Below, piece by piece: positions 17,836-26,645 of a stretch of 64,000 nucleotides of DNA. Each line of letters opens with the position of its first letter. The stretch's first letter is position 1. This DNA comes from Paenibacillus melissococcoides (GTDB taxonomy: Bacteria; Bacillota; Bacilli; Paenibacillales; Paenibacillaceae), in the NCBI GenBank assembly GCA_944800085.1, contig CALYLO010000004.1:434001-498000 (forward strand). The letters are read 5' to 3'. The translations under genes were made by a program, and so were the position numbers. The notes under the pieces are model-generated. The model had not been told where the DNA came from. It did no database searches and was given only the letters and a program-made list of their open reading frames with translations.

Positions 17836-18161
17836 AACATGCTGTGACGAAGACAACAATGGCGAGTTGGAACCGCCCAGAGAGAGGGACCTTGGCTGCA
17901 AGTCCCTTCGGTGGCCGCGCATATTGACCCCTTCGGAGCATTGGGCGGGAACCCCGGAAGCCGAAATGCGGCTCGGCCGGACAGTATCGCTCAACGAGTC
18001 ATTCCCGTTACCGAATGCTCAAGAACCGGAAAGAGAACGATACCAAGCAACTGCGCTCAGCGGTGTTGCGAGGGTACGTGCGCTTCCGGTTGAATGAGGG
18101 TGGAACCACGGGTTAACTGCGTCAGTCAACACTCGTCCCTTGCCAGGGACGGGTGTTTTTT
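17836..18161 (+). promoter_or_regulatory. T-box leader of thrS
   Basis: The conserved T-box AGGGTGGAACCACGGG is at 18097-18112, followed by a terminator (ACACTCGTCCCT/AGGGACGGGTGT, then TTTTTT, 18129-18161) that competes with the antiterminator. The distal stem I sequence lies around 17880-17908 (AGAGAGGGACC...GGCTGCAAG). A threonine codon ACC at 17927-17929 is a plausible specifier, by inference from position. Uncharged tRNA-Thr is expected to permit read-through into thrS. Confidence 0.9.
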
Positions 18162-18245
18162 GTTATTCGGGGGCTCGCGGGGGAACGCACAAATGACGCA
18201 TACGGATATCGCAGCGCAATAGCTGAAATGAGGAGGTCCAGCATC

Positions 18246-20202
18246 ATGTCTATGGTCAAAGTAACTCTGCCCGACGGCGCCGTACGGGAGTACGCGCAGG
18301 GCACAACATTGGAGGAGGTTGCCGGTTCGATCAGCAGCGGCTTGAAGAAGAACGCGCTGGCCGGCAAGTTGGACGGCAAACTGGTCGATCTGGCGACGCC
18401 GGTTGAGCATGACGCCGAGGTGGCGATCGTGACGGCGGATTCGGAGGAAGGGCTGGAAGTGATGCGTCACAGCACCGCCCATCTGATGGCCCAGGCGATT
18501 AAACGGCTGTACAAGGATGCGAATGTGAAGCTGGGCATCGGTCCGGTTATCGAGGACGGATTCTATTATGATATCGATCTCGATATTTCGTTGACGCCGG
18601 AAGATCTGCCGAAGATTGAGAAAGAAATGGAACGGATTATCGGGGAAAATCTGCCGATTACGCGCCGCGTCGTCTCGCGGGAAGAGGCGTTGGCGATCTA
18701 TGAGGAGATTGGCGACGAGCTGAAGCTGGATCTGATTCGCGATCTGCCGGAGGATTCCGTGATCACGATCTATGATCAGGGCGAATTCTTCGATCTGTGC
18801 CGCGGCCCGCATGTTCCGTCAACCGGCAAAATCAAGGTGTTCAAGCTGCTCAGCCTGGCAGGCGCTTATTGGCGCGGTGATTCGGATAACAAGATGCTGC
18901 AGCGGATTTACGGCACCGCCTTCCCGAAGAAGGCGCAGCTCGACGAATACTTGCATTACCTGGAAGAAGCGAAAAAAACGGGATCACCGCAAGCTCGGCA
19001 AGGAATTGAAAATGTTCACCTTCTCCCGCGAAGTCGGACAGGGGCTGCCGCTCTGGCTGCCGAACGGGGCCACGCTGCGCCGCACGATGGAGCGCTATAT
19101 CGTGGACTTGGAGGAGCGCCTCGGCTACAGTCACGTCTATACGCCGGTGCTGGCCAACGTCGAGCTGTACAAGACGTCGGGTCACTGGGAGCACTACCAA
19201 GAAGATATGTTCCCGAAAATGGAGATGGACAATGAGGAACTTGTGCTTCGACCGATGAACTGCCCGCATCATATGATGGTGTACAAGAGTGAGATGCGAA
19301 GCTACCGCGACTTGCCGATCCGGATTGCCGAGCTCGGCACGATGCACCGCTACGAGATGTCCGGCGCGTTGACGGGGCTGCACCGCGTGCGCGCGATGAC
19401 GTTGAACGACGCTCATATTTTCTGCCGTCCGGACCAGATCAAGGAAGAGTTCGCGCGGGTCATAGCGCTGCTGCGCAAAGTCTACGAAGATTTCGGCATC
19501 AAGGAGTACCGCTTCCGCCTCTCCTACCGGGATCCGCAGGATACCGAGAAGTATTTCCAGGACGATGCGATGTGGGAAATGTCCCAGCGTATGCTGCGCG
19601 AAGTCGTCGAAGAGCTGGGCCTTCCGTTCTTCGAAGCCGAAGGGGAAGCGGCCTTCTATGGTCCGAAGGTCGATGTGCAGATCAAGACGGCGTTGGGCAG
19701 GGAAGAGACGCTGAGCACCGCGCAGCTCGACTTCCTGCTGCCGGAGCGCTTCCAGCTTGAATATGTCGGTGATGACGGGCAGAAGCATCGTCCGGTCGTC
19801 ATTCACCGCGGCATCATTAGTACGATGGAGCGCATGACGGCGTTCCTGCTGGAGAACTTCGCCGGCGCGCTGCCGCTCTGGCTGTCGCCGGTGCAGGCGA
19901 AGGTGCTTCCGGTATCGCCGGCGTATGAGGCGTATGCCAAGGAAGTGACCGAGAAGCTGCTCGATGCGGGCATTCGCGCGGAAGCCGATGTGCGGAACGA
20001 GAAGCTCGGGTACAAAATCCGCGAAGCGCAGCTGGAGAAAATGCCTTACATGCTCGTCGTCGGCGAGAATGAGAAGAACGAAGGCGCCGTCTCCGTCCGG
20101 AAGCGCGGAGAAGGCGATCTCGGCATGAAGCCGCTCGCGGAGCTAATCGGCCTGATGCAGGAAGAAATTCGGACGCGCTATATCGCAGAGCCGAAGGAAT
20201 AA
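18246..20202 (+). CDS. thrS: threonyl-tRNA synthetase with an apparent +1 frameshift in A7
   Basis: Charges tRNA-Thr. The reading frame starting at ATG 18246 (AGGAGGT 8 nt upstream) carries the TGS domain, the editing domain (HSTAH near 77, CRGPH) and ends in [10 protein letters not shown]. The homologous sequence continues in the +1 frame as [11 protein letters not shown] through the class II core (MNCPHHM zinc site, [11 protein letters not shown] motif 2, [11 protein letters not shown] motif 3) and the anticodon domain to 20202. The switch is at seven A residues, 18972-18978, where six would keep frame after codon 242. Joined, the product is about 651 residues, normal for the family. Because the enzyme is normally essential, a sequencing error, slippage or a second thrS elsewhere are the options. 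Confidence 0.9.
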
Positions 20203-20300
20203 TAACCTAGCGAGCGTGCATGCGTGCCGCCAAAGGCCGAGACGGAAGCCGAATCCGGTGAGCGGGCGAATTGCCGCTTGGCAATCCATACCGCCATACA

Positions 20301-20330
20301 AGACGTCTGTCGCTGACAGGCGTCTTTTTT
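20301..20330 (+). terminator. intrinsic terminator after thrS
   Basis: GACGTCTGTC-GCT-GACAGGCGTC (10 bp, one G-U) followed by TTTTTT. Confidence 0.85.
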
Positions 20331-20425
20331 GTGCAGGAGTGAAGCGGGCAGCGCGAGGAATCGAACCGGACGCCGGGCTGACAAGTTTGTAAGCTTCCGA
20401 TAAGGAAAATCGCTGGTATGCCGCT

Positions 20426-20456
20426 ACTTGTCTCCGTTACAATAGGGGTGACAAGT
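20426..20456 (+). promoter_or_regulatory. inverted repeat around a -10 box before the metallopeptidase
   Basis: ACTTGTC (20426-20432) and GACAAGT (20450-20456) flank TACAAT (20438-20443). An operator-like layout; the -35 is weak. Confidence 0.4.
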
Positions 20457-20489
20457 AAGACATCAGCAACGATAAGGAGTGGGAGATTG

Positions 20490-22706
20490 ATGAAACTGAC
20501 AGGACGCCAACTGCTGCACATGACCATGGCGGCAGCTATGGCCTTCACGATGCAGGCGGCCCCTCTGGCCGGGACCGGTACCGCCTATGCCCAGGAGAGC
20601 GGCAAGCCGGGCTTGACTCAGAACGCCGCGGCGGAACAGGCGAAGCGGGAGACTGCTGCACAGGTGCAATATGATATTCAAGCGAAGCTGGACACAGAAA
20701 AAATGACGATTACAGGAAAGCAGACAGTAACCTACCGCAATACATCATCCGACCCGCTTCAAGATGTCGTCTTCCGCCTGTTCGCCGATGCGAATCGCTC
20801 GAAGGAGACCCAACCCGCCATGTTCGAACGGAACAATGAGCAGATCGCCAAGGATAATCCCGATAAGAAGCCGGAGGACTTTCTCGGCGGCATCGATATT
20901 ATTAGCGTAAAGGATGCCAGCACGGGACGGACGCTCGATTTCAAGAATGAGAATCAAGCGCTGACGGTTCCGTTGGCGAAGGCGTTGAAGGAAGGGGAAT
21001 CCGTCACGCTTGAACTGGAATACAAGACCAAAATTCCGTTCGGCATGCAGCGGCTGTCTTATTACAAAGATATTGTAAACGGCGCGCATTGGTTCCCGGT
21101 CATGTCGGTCTATGACGGAAAGACGCATTCTTGGGCGAAAAAGCCTTACAGCAAAACGTTCGAATCCGATTATTACGAGATGGCCGATTATCGCGTCAGC
21201 CTGAATGTTCCGGAAAAGCTTCAGGTGGCGATGCCGGGCCAACTGTCCGAAGCGGCGGCAGAGCCCGGACGCAAAACGGTTACGGCCCAGGCCGACAATA
21301 CCCGGGAGTTGGTATTCTTTGCCAGCCCGAAGTACCATAAGGCCAGCAAAACGGTGAACGGCTTGACCGTGGAATATTATTATTATAATGACGACAATGA
21401 TCCGAAGAAGACGGACATCATTAATCAATATATCGATCAGGCGTTCAAGGCGATCACCTTCTTCAGCGAGAAGTTCGGTCCTTACGATTATCCGGAATTC
21501 CGGATCGTCGAATCCCATGTCGAGGGCGTGGCTGTCGAATTCTCCAGACTCATCCAGATGGGGCTGGTCAGCGCGCAGGACGATCCGGAAAATAAGACGG
21601 CCTTCGTGCATGAGATTGCGCATCAGTGGTTCCATTCGATCATCGGCAATGATTCGGAGCATGAATCGTTCCTTGATGAAGGCTTTGCCGACTTCGCCAT
21701 GGCCTATTTCTATGAAGAGCAGGGCAACAAGATGAGCGGGTTCGACGGCGTGCGGATGGATGAATTTCCGCTGGAAGAAAAGATTAACTCCACGAATGAC
21801 AATGTGGGCGACTCTCCCGATGCCGTATTTTACAAAAAAGGGCGCCTGGCCATCTATGAGCTGTACCGTACGGTGGGACAAGCCAAGTTCGATGCGTTCA
21901 TGAAGGCGTATTATGATCGTTACGCTTATCGGAACGCGACGGTCGAAGGGCTCCTGCAGACCATAGAGGATCAGTTCGGGACCGAGATTCGCCAGCGGAT
22001 GGATGACAATCTGAACAAGCCGAAATATGAGCTGAAGCCGGAATTCCGGTTGACCGAAGCGGAGAAGGCGAACTACACCCGGACGACGATGACTCAAATG
22101 TATGACGGCATCCTGGGACAACATCCGGATCTTCCGCAACCATCGATGCTCCGTATCATGTCCAAGACGCTGCATGGCGAGCCGCTGGTTATCGTGCTGA
22201 GCGATGGCGTGAGTCCGGAAGCCGAGGCCCAGCAGGCCATCGTGAAGGACAGCCTTCTCAATATGCTGGACATGTGGGGCATGAAGGCTACCGTGTTGAC
22301 GGAGCGGCAGGCGGTCAAGAAAACTATGGAGACGACGCTGGCCAAGAGCAATGTTATCGCGATCGGAAATTCATCGAAGAACGCCTTCGTGCAAGCGATG
22401 AAGCCGCAGCTTGTGGAGAAGTCGGCGCAATCCGGCTTCCCGTGGAAGGAAGTCATGGGCAAGCCCGGTCTCTATGGCGCTTACGGCGCGGTTCATCCAT
22501 ACAACAAGAACCGGCTCGTGGTGCATTACTTCTGGACGGATGATCATATGAATGACAAGGCGGCAGAGGCGTTTTTGCCAACGGCCAGCTTCAGCACGTT
22601 ATTCCCGACGCAAAACTTCCACCAGTATCAAGTATTCAAAGAGGACGGCACGGTCTATAAAGAGAAGTTTACCGAAAATCCGCTGTCCCAATTGTTCAAA
22701 GAATAG
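20490..22706 (+). CDS. secreted M1-type zinc metallopeptidase
   Basis: About 738 residues from ATG 20490 (AAGGAGTGGGAG upstream). Signal peptide ending near TAYAQ. The catalytic zinc site is H374-E375-x-x-H378 (HEIAHQWF) with the third ligand E397 in DEGFADF, the gluzincin spacing. The N-terminal half resembles the M1 aminopeptidase beta-sandwich (LDTEKMTITGKQTVTYRN). The C-terminal 200 residues are family-unspecific. Likely extracellular or surface aminopeptidase; substrate unknown. It is transcribed alone between a terminator and the 22775 hairpin. Confidence 0.85.
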   Translation: MKLTGRQLLHMTMAAAMAFTMQAAPLAGTGTAYAQESGKPGLTQNAAAEQAKRETAAQVQYDIQAKLDTEKMTITGKQTVTYRNTSSDPLQDVVFRLFADANRSKETQPAMFERNNEQIAKDNPDKKPEDFLGGIDIISVKDASTGRTLDFKNENQALTVPLAKALKEGESVTLELEYKTKIPFGMQRLSYYKDIVNGAHWFPVMSVYDGKTHSWAKKPYSKTFESDYYEMADYRVSLNVPEKLQVAMPGQLSEAAAEPGRKTVTAQADNTRELVFFASPKYHKASKTVNGLTVEYYYYNDDNDPKKTDIINQYIDQAFKAITFFSEKFGPYDYPEFRIVESHVEGVAVEFSRLIQMGLVSAQDDPENKTAFVHEIAHQWFHSIIGNDSEHESFLDEGFADFAMAYFYEEQGNKMSGFDGVRMDEFPLEEKINSTNDNVGDSPDAVFYKKGRLAIYELYRTVGQAKFDAFMKAYYDRYAYRNATVEGLLQTIEDQFGTEIRQRMDDNLNKPKYELKPEFRLTEAEKANYTRTTMTQMYDGILGQHPDLPQPSMLRIMSKTLHGEPLVIVLSDGVSPEAEAQQAIVKDSLLNMLDMWGMKATVLTERQAVKKTMETTLAKSNVIAIGNSSKNAFVQAMKPQLVEKSAQSGFPWKEVMGKPGLYGAYGAVHPYNKNRLVVHYFWTDDHMNDKAAEAFLPTASFSTLFPTQNFHQYQVFKEDGTVYKEKFTENPLSQLFKE

Positions 22707-22774
22707 AATACCGCTCAATGCCTTGCGGCTTTACGGGACTTCTTCTCCCACTGCAACGGCTGCTTCCAGCATGT

Positions 22775-22815
22775 AAGGGCTGCCCCTGTCATCAACGATG
22801 ACAAGGGCAGCCCTT
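22775..22815 (+). terminator. long hairpin after the metallopeptidase, no U-run
   Basis: AAGGGCTGCCCCTGTCATC pairs with 22797-22815 (19 bp, one mismatch) around AAC. It may end transcription, though no T tract follows. Confidence 0.55.
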
Positions 22816-22927
22816 GTCCATTATGAAGGGAGCAAGAAGGCGTGAAAAAAGGCGATGGACCAAGAGTAAATGAACAAGCCAATGCGCCTGGAGTTCATAT
22901 AGTAGGACAAAGGAGGGAAGATAAACA

Positions 22928-23535
22928 ATGTTGCGCAGTACCATCATTTCCCATTTTTATAACGAAGAGTATTTACTTCCGTGGTGGCTGCAGCACCATG
23001 TTCCGTTGTTCGATCATGGAATTCTCCTGAATCGCGGATCGACCGACCGCTCCGTCGACATCTGCCGACAGTTTGCCCCTCATTGGGAAGTTCGAGATTC
23101 TACAGTGCATGAGTTCGACGCTGTCTTAGTTGATCGTGAAGTGATGGAGGCAGAGATGGAATGCACAGGGTGGAAGACCGTGTTGAACACGACCGGAATT
23201 TCTATGCTTCCGGGATAAGCAAGAATTTTACACAGCTTTGGAGGCACTGGGAAGTAATATGTATTTTATCCGATCGATCTATATGGTAGATGATCCGAAG
23301 TACGGGTATGCCGCTCCCCATCCGGCCGTTCCGTTAGTTCGGCAGCGCCATCACGGGTATATTTCGCCGATTATGGGGAGGTTCATTCACAAGTTTCCTC
23401 ATGGCAACTATTGGACGGGAAGACATTATTCTCTCCATCCATACAGTGAGTTCCCGTGCGTGGACTATCCGGCTCCCGCTTTTATATTGAAATTCGACTC
23501 TATCGGAGAGGGGAATGAAGAAGAGTTGGGGGTAA
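22928..23535 (+). pseudogene. decayed family 2 glycosyltransferase
   Basis: A good ribosome site (AAAGGAGG) precedes ATG 22928. The first 96 residues read as a GT2-type start (STIISHFYNEEYLLPWWLQH, NRGSTDRSVDICRQ) and stop at 23218 after a frame change. Homologous sequence appears to resume in another frame from about 23223 (FYTALEALGSNMYFIRSIYMVDDPKYGY, to about HPYSEFPCVDYP), where it fuses in frame to an epimerase remnant. Internal deletion and frameshift make it non-functional. The original acceptor and pathway cannot be told. Confidence 0.7.
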
Positions 23536-23981
23536 GCAGCGGCTGGGCGCGGATCTTCCACCTGTACGGTCCGCGCGAGGCCGGGAACAGGCTCGTGTCT
23601 GCGATTATCCGGGCTTTGCTCGAGGGCAAAGAGGCTTTATGCACCCACGGCCGGCAGTATCGGGATTTTCTGTATGTCAAGGATGTTGCCGCAGCTCTGG
23701 TCGCTATGCTTTTCAGCGATGTGCAGGGAACCGTCAATATCGGTTCGGGCAAGCCGATTCAAGTAAAGGAGTTGGCTCTGGCAGTTGCGCGGCGCTTCGG
23801 AGGGGGCCGCCGGATTCGATTCGGGGCAATCCCTTATCCCGAGGATGAGCCGCTATTCATTGGCGCCGACATCGAGCGATTGCAGAGGGATGTGCAATGG
23901 AAGCCCGCATATACGTTAGAGGCCGGAATCGAGGAATCGATTGCCTGGTGGAGGAGAGTGCGGGAAGGCACCATGGAATGA
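23536..23981 (+). pseudogene. C-terminal remnant of an NAD-dependent sugar epimerase/dehydratase
   Basis: The reading frame open since 23238 becomes epimerase-like at GWARIFHLYGPREAGNRLV, with RDFLYVKDVAAALVAML and NIGSGKP, all typical of the C-terminal half of extended short-chain dehydrogenases. The Rossmann N-terminus with GxxGxxG and the YxxxK site are missing. The in-frame joining to glycosyltransferase sequence shows a deletion between two former neighbours, probably of a surface-polysaccharide locus. Confidence 0.7.
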
Positions 23982-24034
23982 GGCACGATGTATCCGTGGC
24001 CAGCATGCGGCATGAAACGGTTGTGCGAGTTTTA

Positions 24035-24051
24035 TGTCAGATTCATTTACA
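24035..24051 (+). promoter_or_regulatory. GlnR/TnrA box, distal
   Basis: TGTCA-GATTCAT-TTACA matches TGTNA-N7-TNACA exactly, about 125 nt upstream of amt. Confidence 0.75.
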
Positions 24052-24139
24052 TTAATTGTTGAAAAATATACATTATCTTGAAAACCTATTGAAACAAGGC
24101 GATCCCACCCCTATAATCACCAATAATAAATCAAATTTG

Positions 24140-24156
24140 TGTTATATTATCTGACA
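24140..24156 (+). promoter_or_regulatory. GlnR/TnrA box, proximal
   Basis: TGTTA-TATTATC-TGACA matches the consensus exactly and lies 19 nt before the amt start. Two sites suggest strong nitrogen control. Confidence 0.82.
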
Positions 24157-24175
24157 CAATAAGGGAGTGGAGATT

Positions 24176-25645
24176 ATGCAGAGCAATCTATCAATTCGAG
24201 CGGCACGTAGGTCAAGCGGGTGGAGCCGCTGGGCGATGGTTGCGCTCCTCGGCATCGGCTGGGGGGTAAGCCTGCCGGTTCCGGCGCGGGCAGCGGATGG
24301 TCCGTCGGTCGAGACGTTGAACACGGGGATGAATGCCCTCTGGGTCATGCTGTCGGCCGTGCTGGTCCTCTTCATGCAGGCGGGCTTCATTCTGCTGGAG
24401 TCGGGATCGACCCGTATGAAGAATGCGGGCCATATCGCGGGCAAGACCGTGTTCACGGTCGGCTTGTGCTCGCTGGTGTATTGGGCCGTCGGCTATGGCC
24501 TCATCTTTGGCGGCAGCGGGAACGGATTCGTCGGCTGGGGGGATTTTTTCTTCAACCCGCAGAGCGCTGACGGCCTCCCCCCGTTCGTCTTCTTCACCTT
24601 CCAGTTCGCCTTCGCGGCCGTGGCCCTGTCGATTGCGTGGGGAGGCTTCGCGGAGCGGGCGAAGCTGTCCGTCTATGTGCTGTTCACCATCCTGTTCACG
24701 GCTGTCATTTATCCGGTCGTGGCGCACTGGATCTGGGGCGGCGGCTGGCTGGCGGAGCATGGGAAGCAGGACTTTGCCGGATCGACCGTCGTTCACTTGA
24801 CAGGCGCGATGGCGGCATTGGCGGCGACGCTGCTGCTCAAGCCGCGGCTTGGGCGCTTCGGCGGCAAAGGAGCTGCCGAGGAGATGAAGGGGCATAATCA
24901 GGTTTACACCACGCTTGGCGTGCTTATTCTGTGGATAGGATGGTTCGGTTTCAATGCGGGCAGCACGTTGGCCGTAGATGACGGATTTTTCGGATATGTG
25001 GCGATGAACACGCAGTTGGGCGCCGGAGCCGGCGCGATAGCGGCGCTCGCGATCAGTTGGATCGTCAATGGCAAAGCGGATATTCCGACGCTATTGAACG
25101 GCACGCTGGCCGGGCTGGTGGCAATCACCGCGTCTTGCGCGTTTGTCGAGCCATGGGCGGCGGTGCTTATCGGTCTAGTCGCCGGTGTGCTGGTTTTCTA
25201 CAGTGCGAAGCTGTTCGATAAACTGCGCATTGACGACCCGATTTACGCGTTGTCCGTCCATGGAATGGCCGGAATCTGGGGCACGCTCTCGAACGGAATT
25301 TTCGCGACGACGGAGCTGGCGGCCAAGGTAGGAGTCGGAACCGGAGGGCTTCTCGATACGGGCAGCTTCCACCAGTTGGGGGTGCAGGCCTACGGAATCG
25401 CGGCAGCCGGCGCGTTTGCCTTCCTCGCTTCCTATGTTCTGTTGTATGGCATCAAGCAAATCTTGGGCCTGAGAGTGCGAGAGGATGAGGAAGTGATCGG
25501 TCTCGATCTGAGCGAGCACGGCGAATACGGCTATCCGGAGCAGATGGGCCAGCTTGACGCTGCGCAGCACAACCGCCCCGCAAGTTCCCCGGGGCCTCAA
25601 CCGATCGGCCATTCGCCCGCGAAGCCGGTCGTGCTAAGAAGATAG
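24176..25645 (+). CDS. amt: ammonium transporter (Amt)
   Basis: 489 residues from ATG 24176 (AAGGGAG 8 nt upstream); a GTG at 24167 is the alternative. An N-terminal signal-like segment ending in ARAAD is followed by 11 predicted membrane helices, as in Amt/MEP channels. Conserved stretches include GFILLESGSTRMKN, VHLTGAMAAL and SVHGMAGIWGTL, with pore histidines in VVHLTGA and SVHG. The C-terminus after residue 440 is hydrophilic and longer than the minimal Amt tail. No glnK/PII gene is adjacent. Two GlnR/TnrA boxes upstream indicate expression under nitrogen limitation. Confidence 0.93.
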   Translation: MQSNLSIRAARRSSGWSRWAMVALLGIGWGVSLPVPARAADGPSVETLNTGMNALWVMLSAVLVLFMQAGFILLESGSTRMKNAGHIAGKTVFTVGLCSLVYWAVGYGLIFGGSGNGFVGWGDFFFNPQSADGLPPFVFFTFQFAFAAVALSIAWGGFAERAKLSVYVLFTILFTAVIYPVVAHWIWGGGWLAEHGKQDFAGSTVVHLTGAMAALAATLLLKPRLGRFGGKGAAEEMKGHNQVYTTLGVLILWIGWFGFNAGSTLAVDDGFFGYVAMNTQLGAGAGAIAALAISWIVNGKADIPTLLNGTLAGLVAITASCAFVEPWAAVLIGLVAGVLVFYSAKLFDKLRIDDPIYALSVHGMAGIWGTLSNGIFATTELAAKVGVGTGGLLDTGSFHQLGVQAYGIAAAGAFAFLASYVLLYGIKQILGLRVREDEEVIGLDLSEHGEYGYPEQMGQLDAAQHNRPASSPGPQPIGHSPAKPVVLRR

Positions 25646-25670
25646 GAAGACCGTCTGCAAAGATAAAGGT

Positions 25671-25717
25671 CCGAGAAGCGGTTTGCGTCTTGAACGCGGA
25701 TGGCTTCTCGGGCTTTT
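25671..25717 (+). terminator. intrinsic terminator after amt
   Basis: CCGAGAAGC/GCTTCTCGG stem of 9 bp with a 22-nt loop, then GCTTTTTG. Confidence 0.7.
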
Positions 25718-25936
25718 TGCCGTTCATCCTGTCTGGGCATGGTCTGCTGCAGCGGCTGAAAAAGGGGGGATCGCGGAACCGTGCCGTCACCCGTTATAAT
25801 AGAAGATAAACGCAAAGCTGGAACGGACCCGCTGTCTGCATGCCAGCGCTGCGGCAGCCGGTGCTATGCCGCTCCGGCCGCCTGAAGTAAATGAATCTCC
25901 CTTGTACAATCATGAACGGGAGTGAAGGAGGCAGCC

Positions 25937-26641
25937 ATGAATACTTCCTGCAGCAATCAAGTACTCGTCGTTGAAGACGATGATAATATTAGACGGTTTG
26001 TCAAGATTAACCTGGAACGGAACGGCTTCCAGGTCGCGGAGGCGGCGCAAGGAGAGGCGGCGCTGCATCGTTTTGCGGCAACCCATCCGGAAGCGGTCGT
26101 GCTGGACATTATGCTCCCCGATATCGATGGCTTTGCCTTATGCGAGCGGATGAGAGAGGCGGATCCCGACATTGTCATCATCTTTCTCACGGCGCGCGGG
26201 CAAGATCTGGACAAGATCAAAGGCCTTGAGCTCGGGGCCGATGATTATATCGTCAAGCCGTTCAATCCGCTGGAGCTTGTCGCCCGAATTCGGACGGTAC
26301 TGCGCCGGACCCGGCAAGCGGCCGCGCCTGCGCGGAAGATTGTGGAATCCGGCCCGTTCCGGCTCGACCTGGATGCGAACCGGCTGTACAAGCAGGATGA
26401 TGTGATCGGGTTGACGCCGAAGGAATATCAGATGGTCAAGGTGTTTATGGAGCATCCCGACAAAGCTCTATCCCGGGATGATCTGTTGAACCTGGTCTGG
26501 GGAGAGGACTTCGTCGGCGATCCGAAGACGGTAGATGTGCATGTTCGGAAGCTGAGAGAGAAGCTCGAAGACGATTGTTCGAAGCCGCAGCGGATTGAGA
26601 CGGTATGGGGAACCGGGTACCGCTGGAGAAAGGACGAATGA
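25937..26641 (+). CDS. OmpR-family response regulator
   Basis: 234 residues from ATG 25937 (AAGGAG 6 nt upstream). Receiver domain with EDDD at 13-16, phospho-acceptor D57 (VVLDIMLPDIDG) and KPF near 107; winged-helix DNA-binding domain ending in GTGYRWRKDE. Followed after 4 nt by its kinase. OmpR-like direct repeats beyond the kinase gene (28041-28056) suggest it controls the lipoprotein-LCP genes. Specific stimulus unknown. Confidence 0.9.
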   Translation: MNTSCSNQVLVVEDDDNIRRFVKINLERNGFQVAEAAQGEAALHRFAATHPEAVVLDIMLPDIDGFALCERMREADPDIVIIFLTARGQDLDKIKGLELGADDYIVKPFNPLELVARIRTVLRRTRQAAAPARKIVESGPFRLDLDANRLYKQDDVIGLTPKEYQMVKVFMEHPDKALSRDDLLNLVWGEDFVGDPKTVDVHVRKLREKLEDDCSKPQRIETVWGTGYRWRKDE

Positions 26642-26645
26642 CATT

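Noticed and set aside
20745..22175. 476-codon minus-strand frame opposite the metallopeptidase
   Set aside because: Antisense shadow; composition typical of reversed coding sequence.
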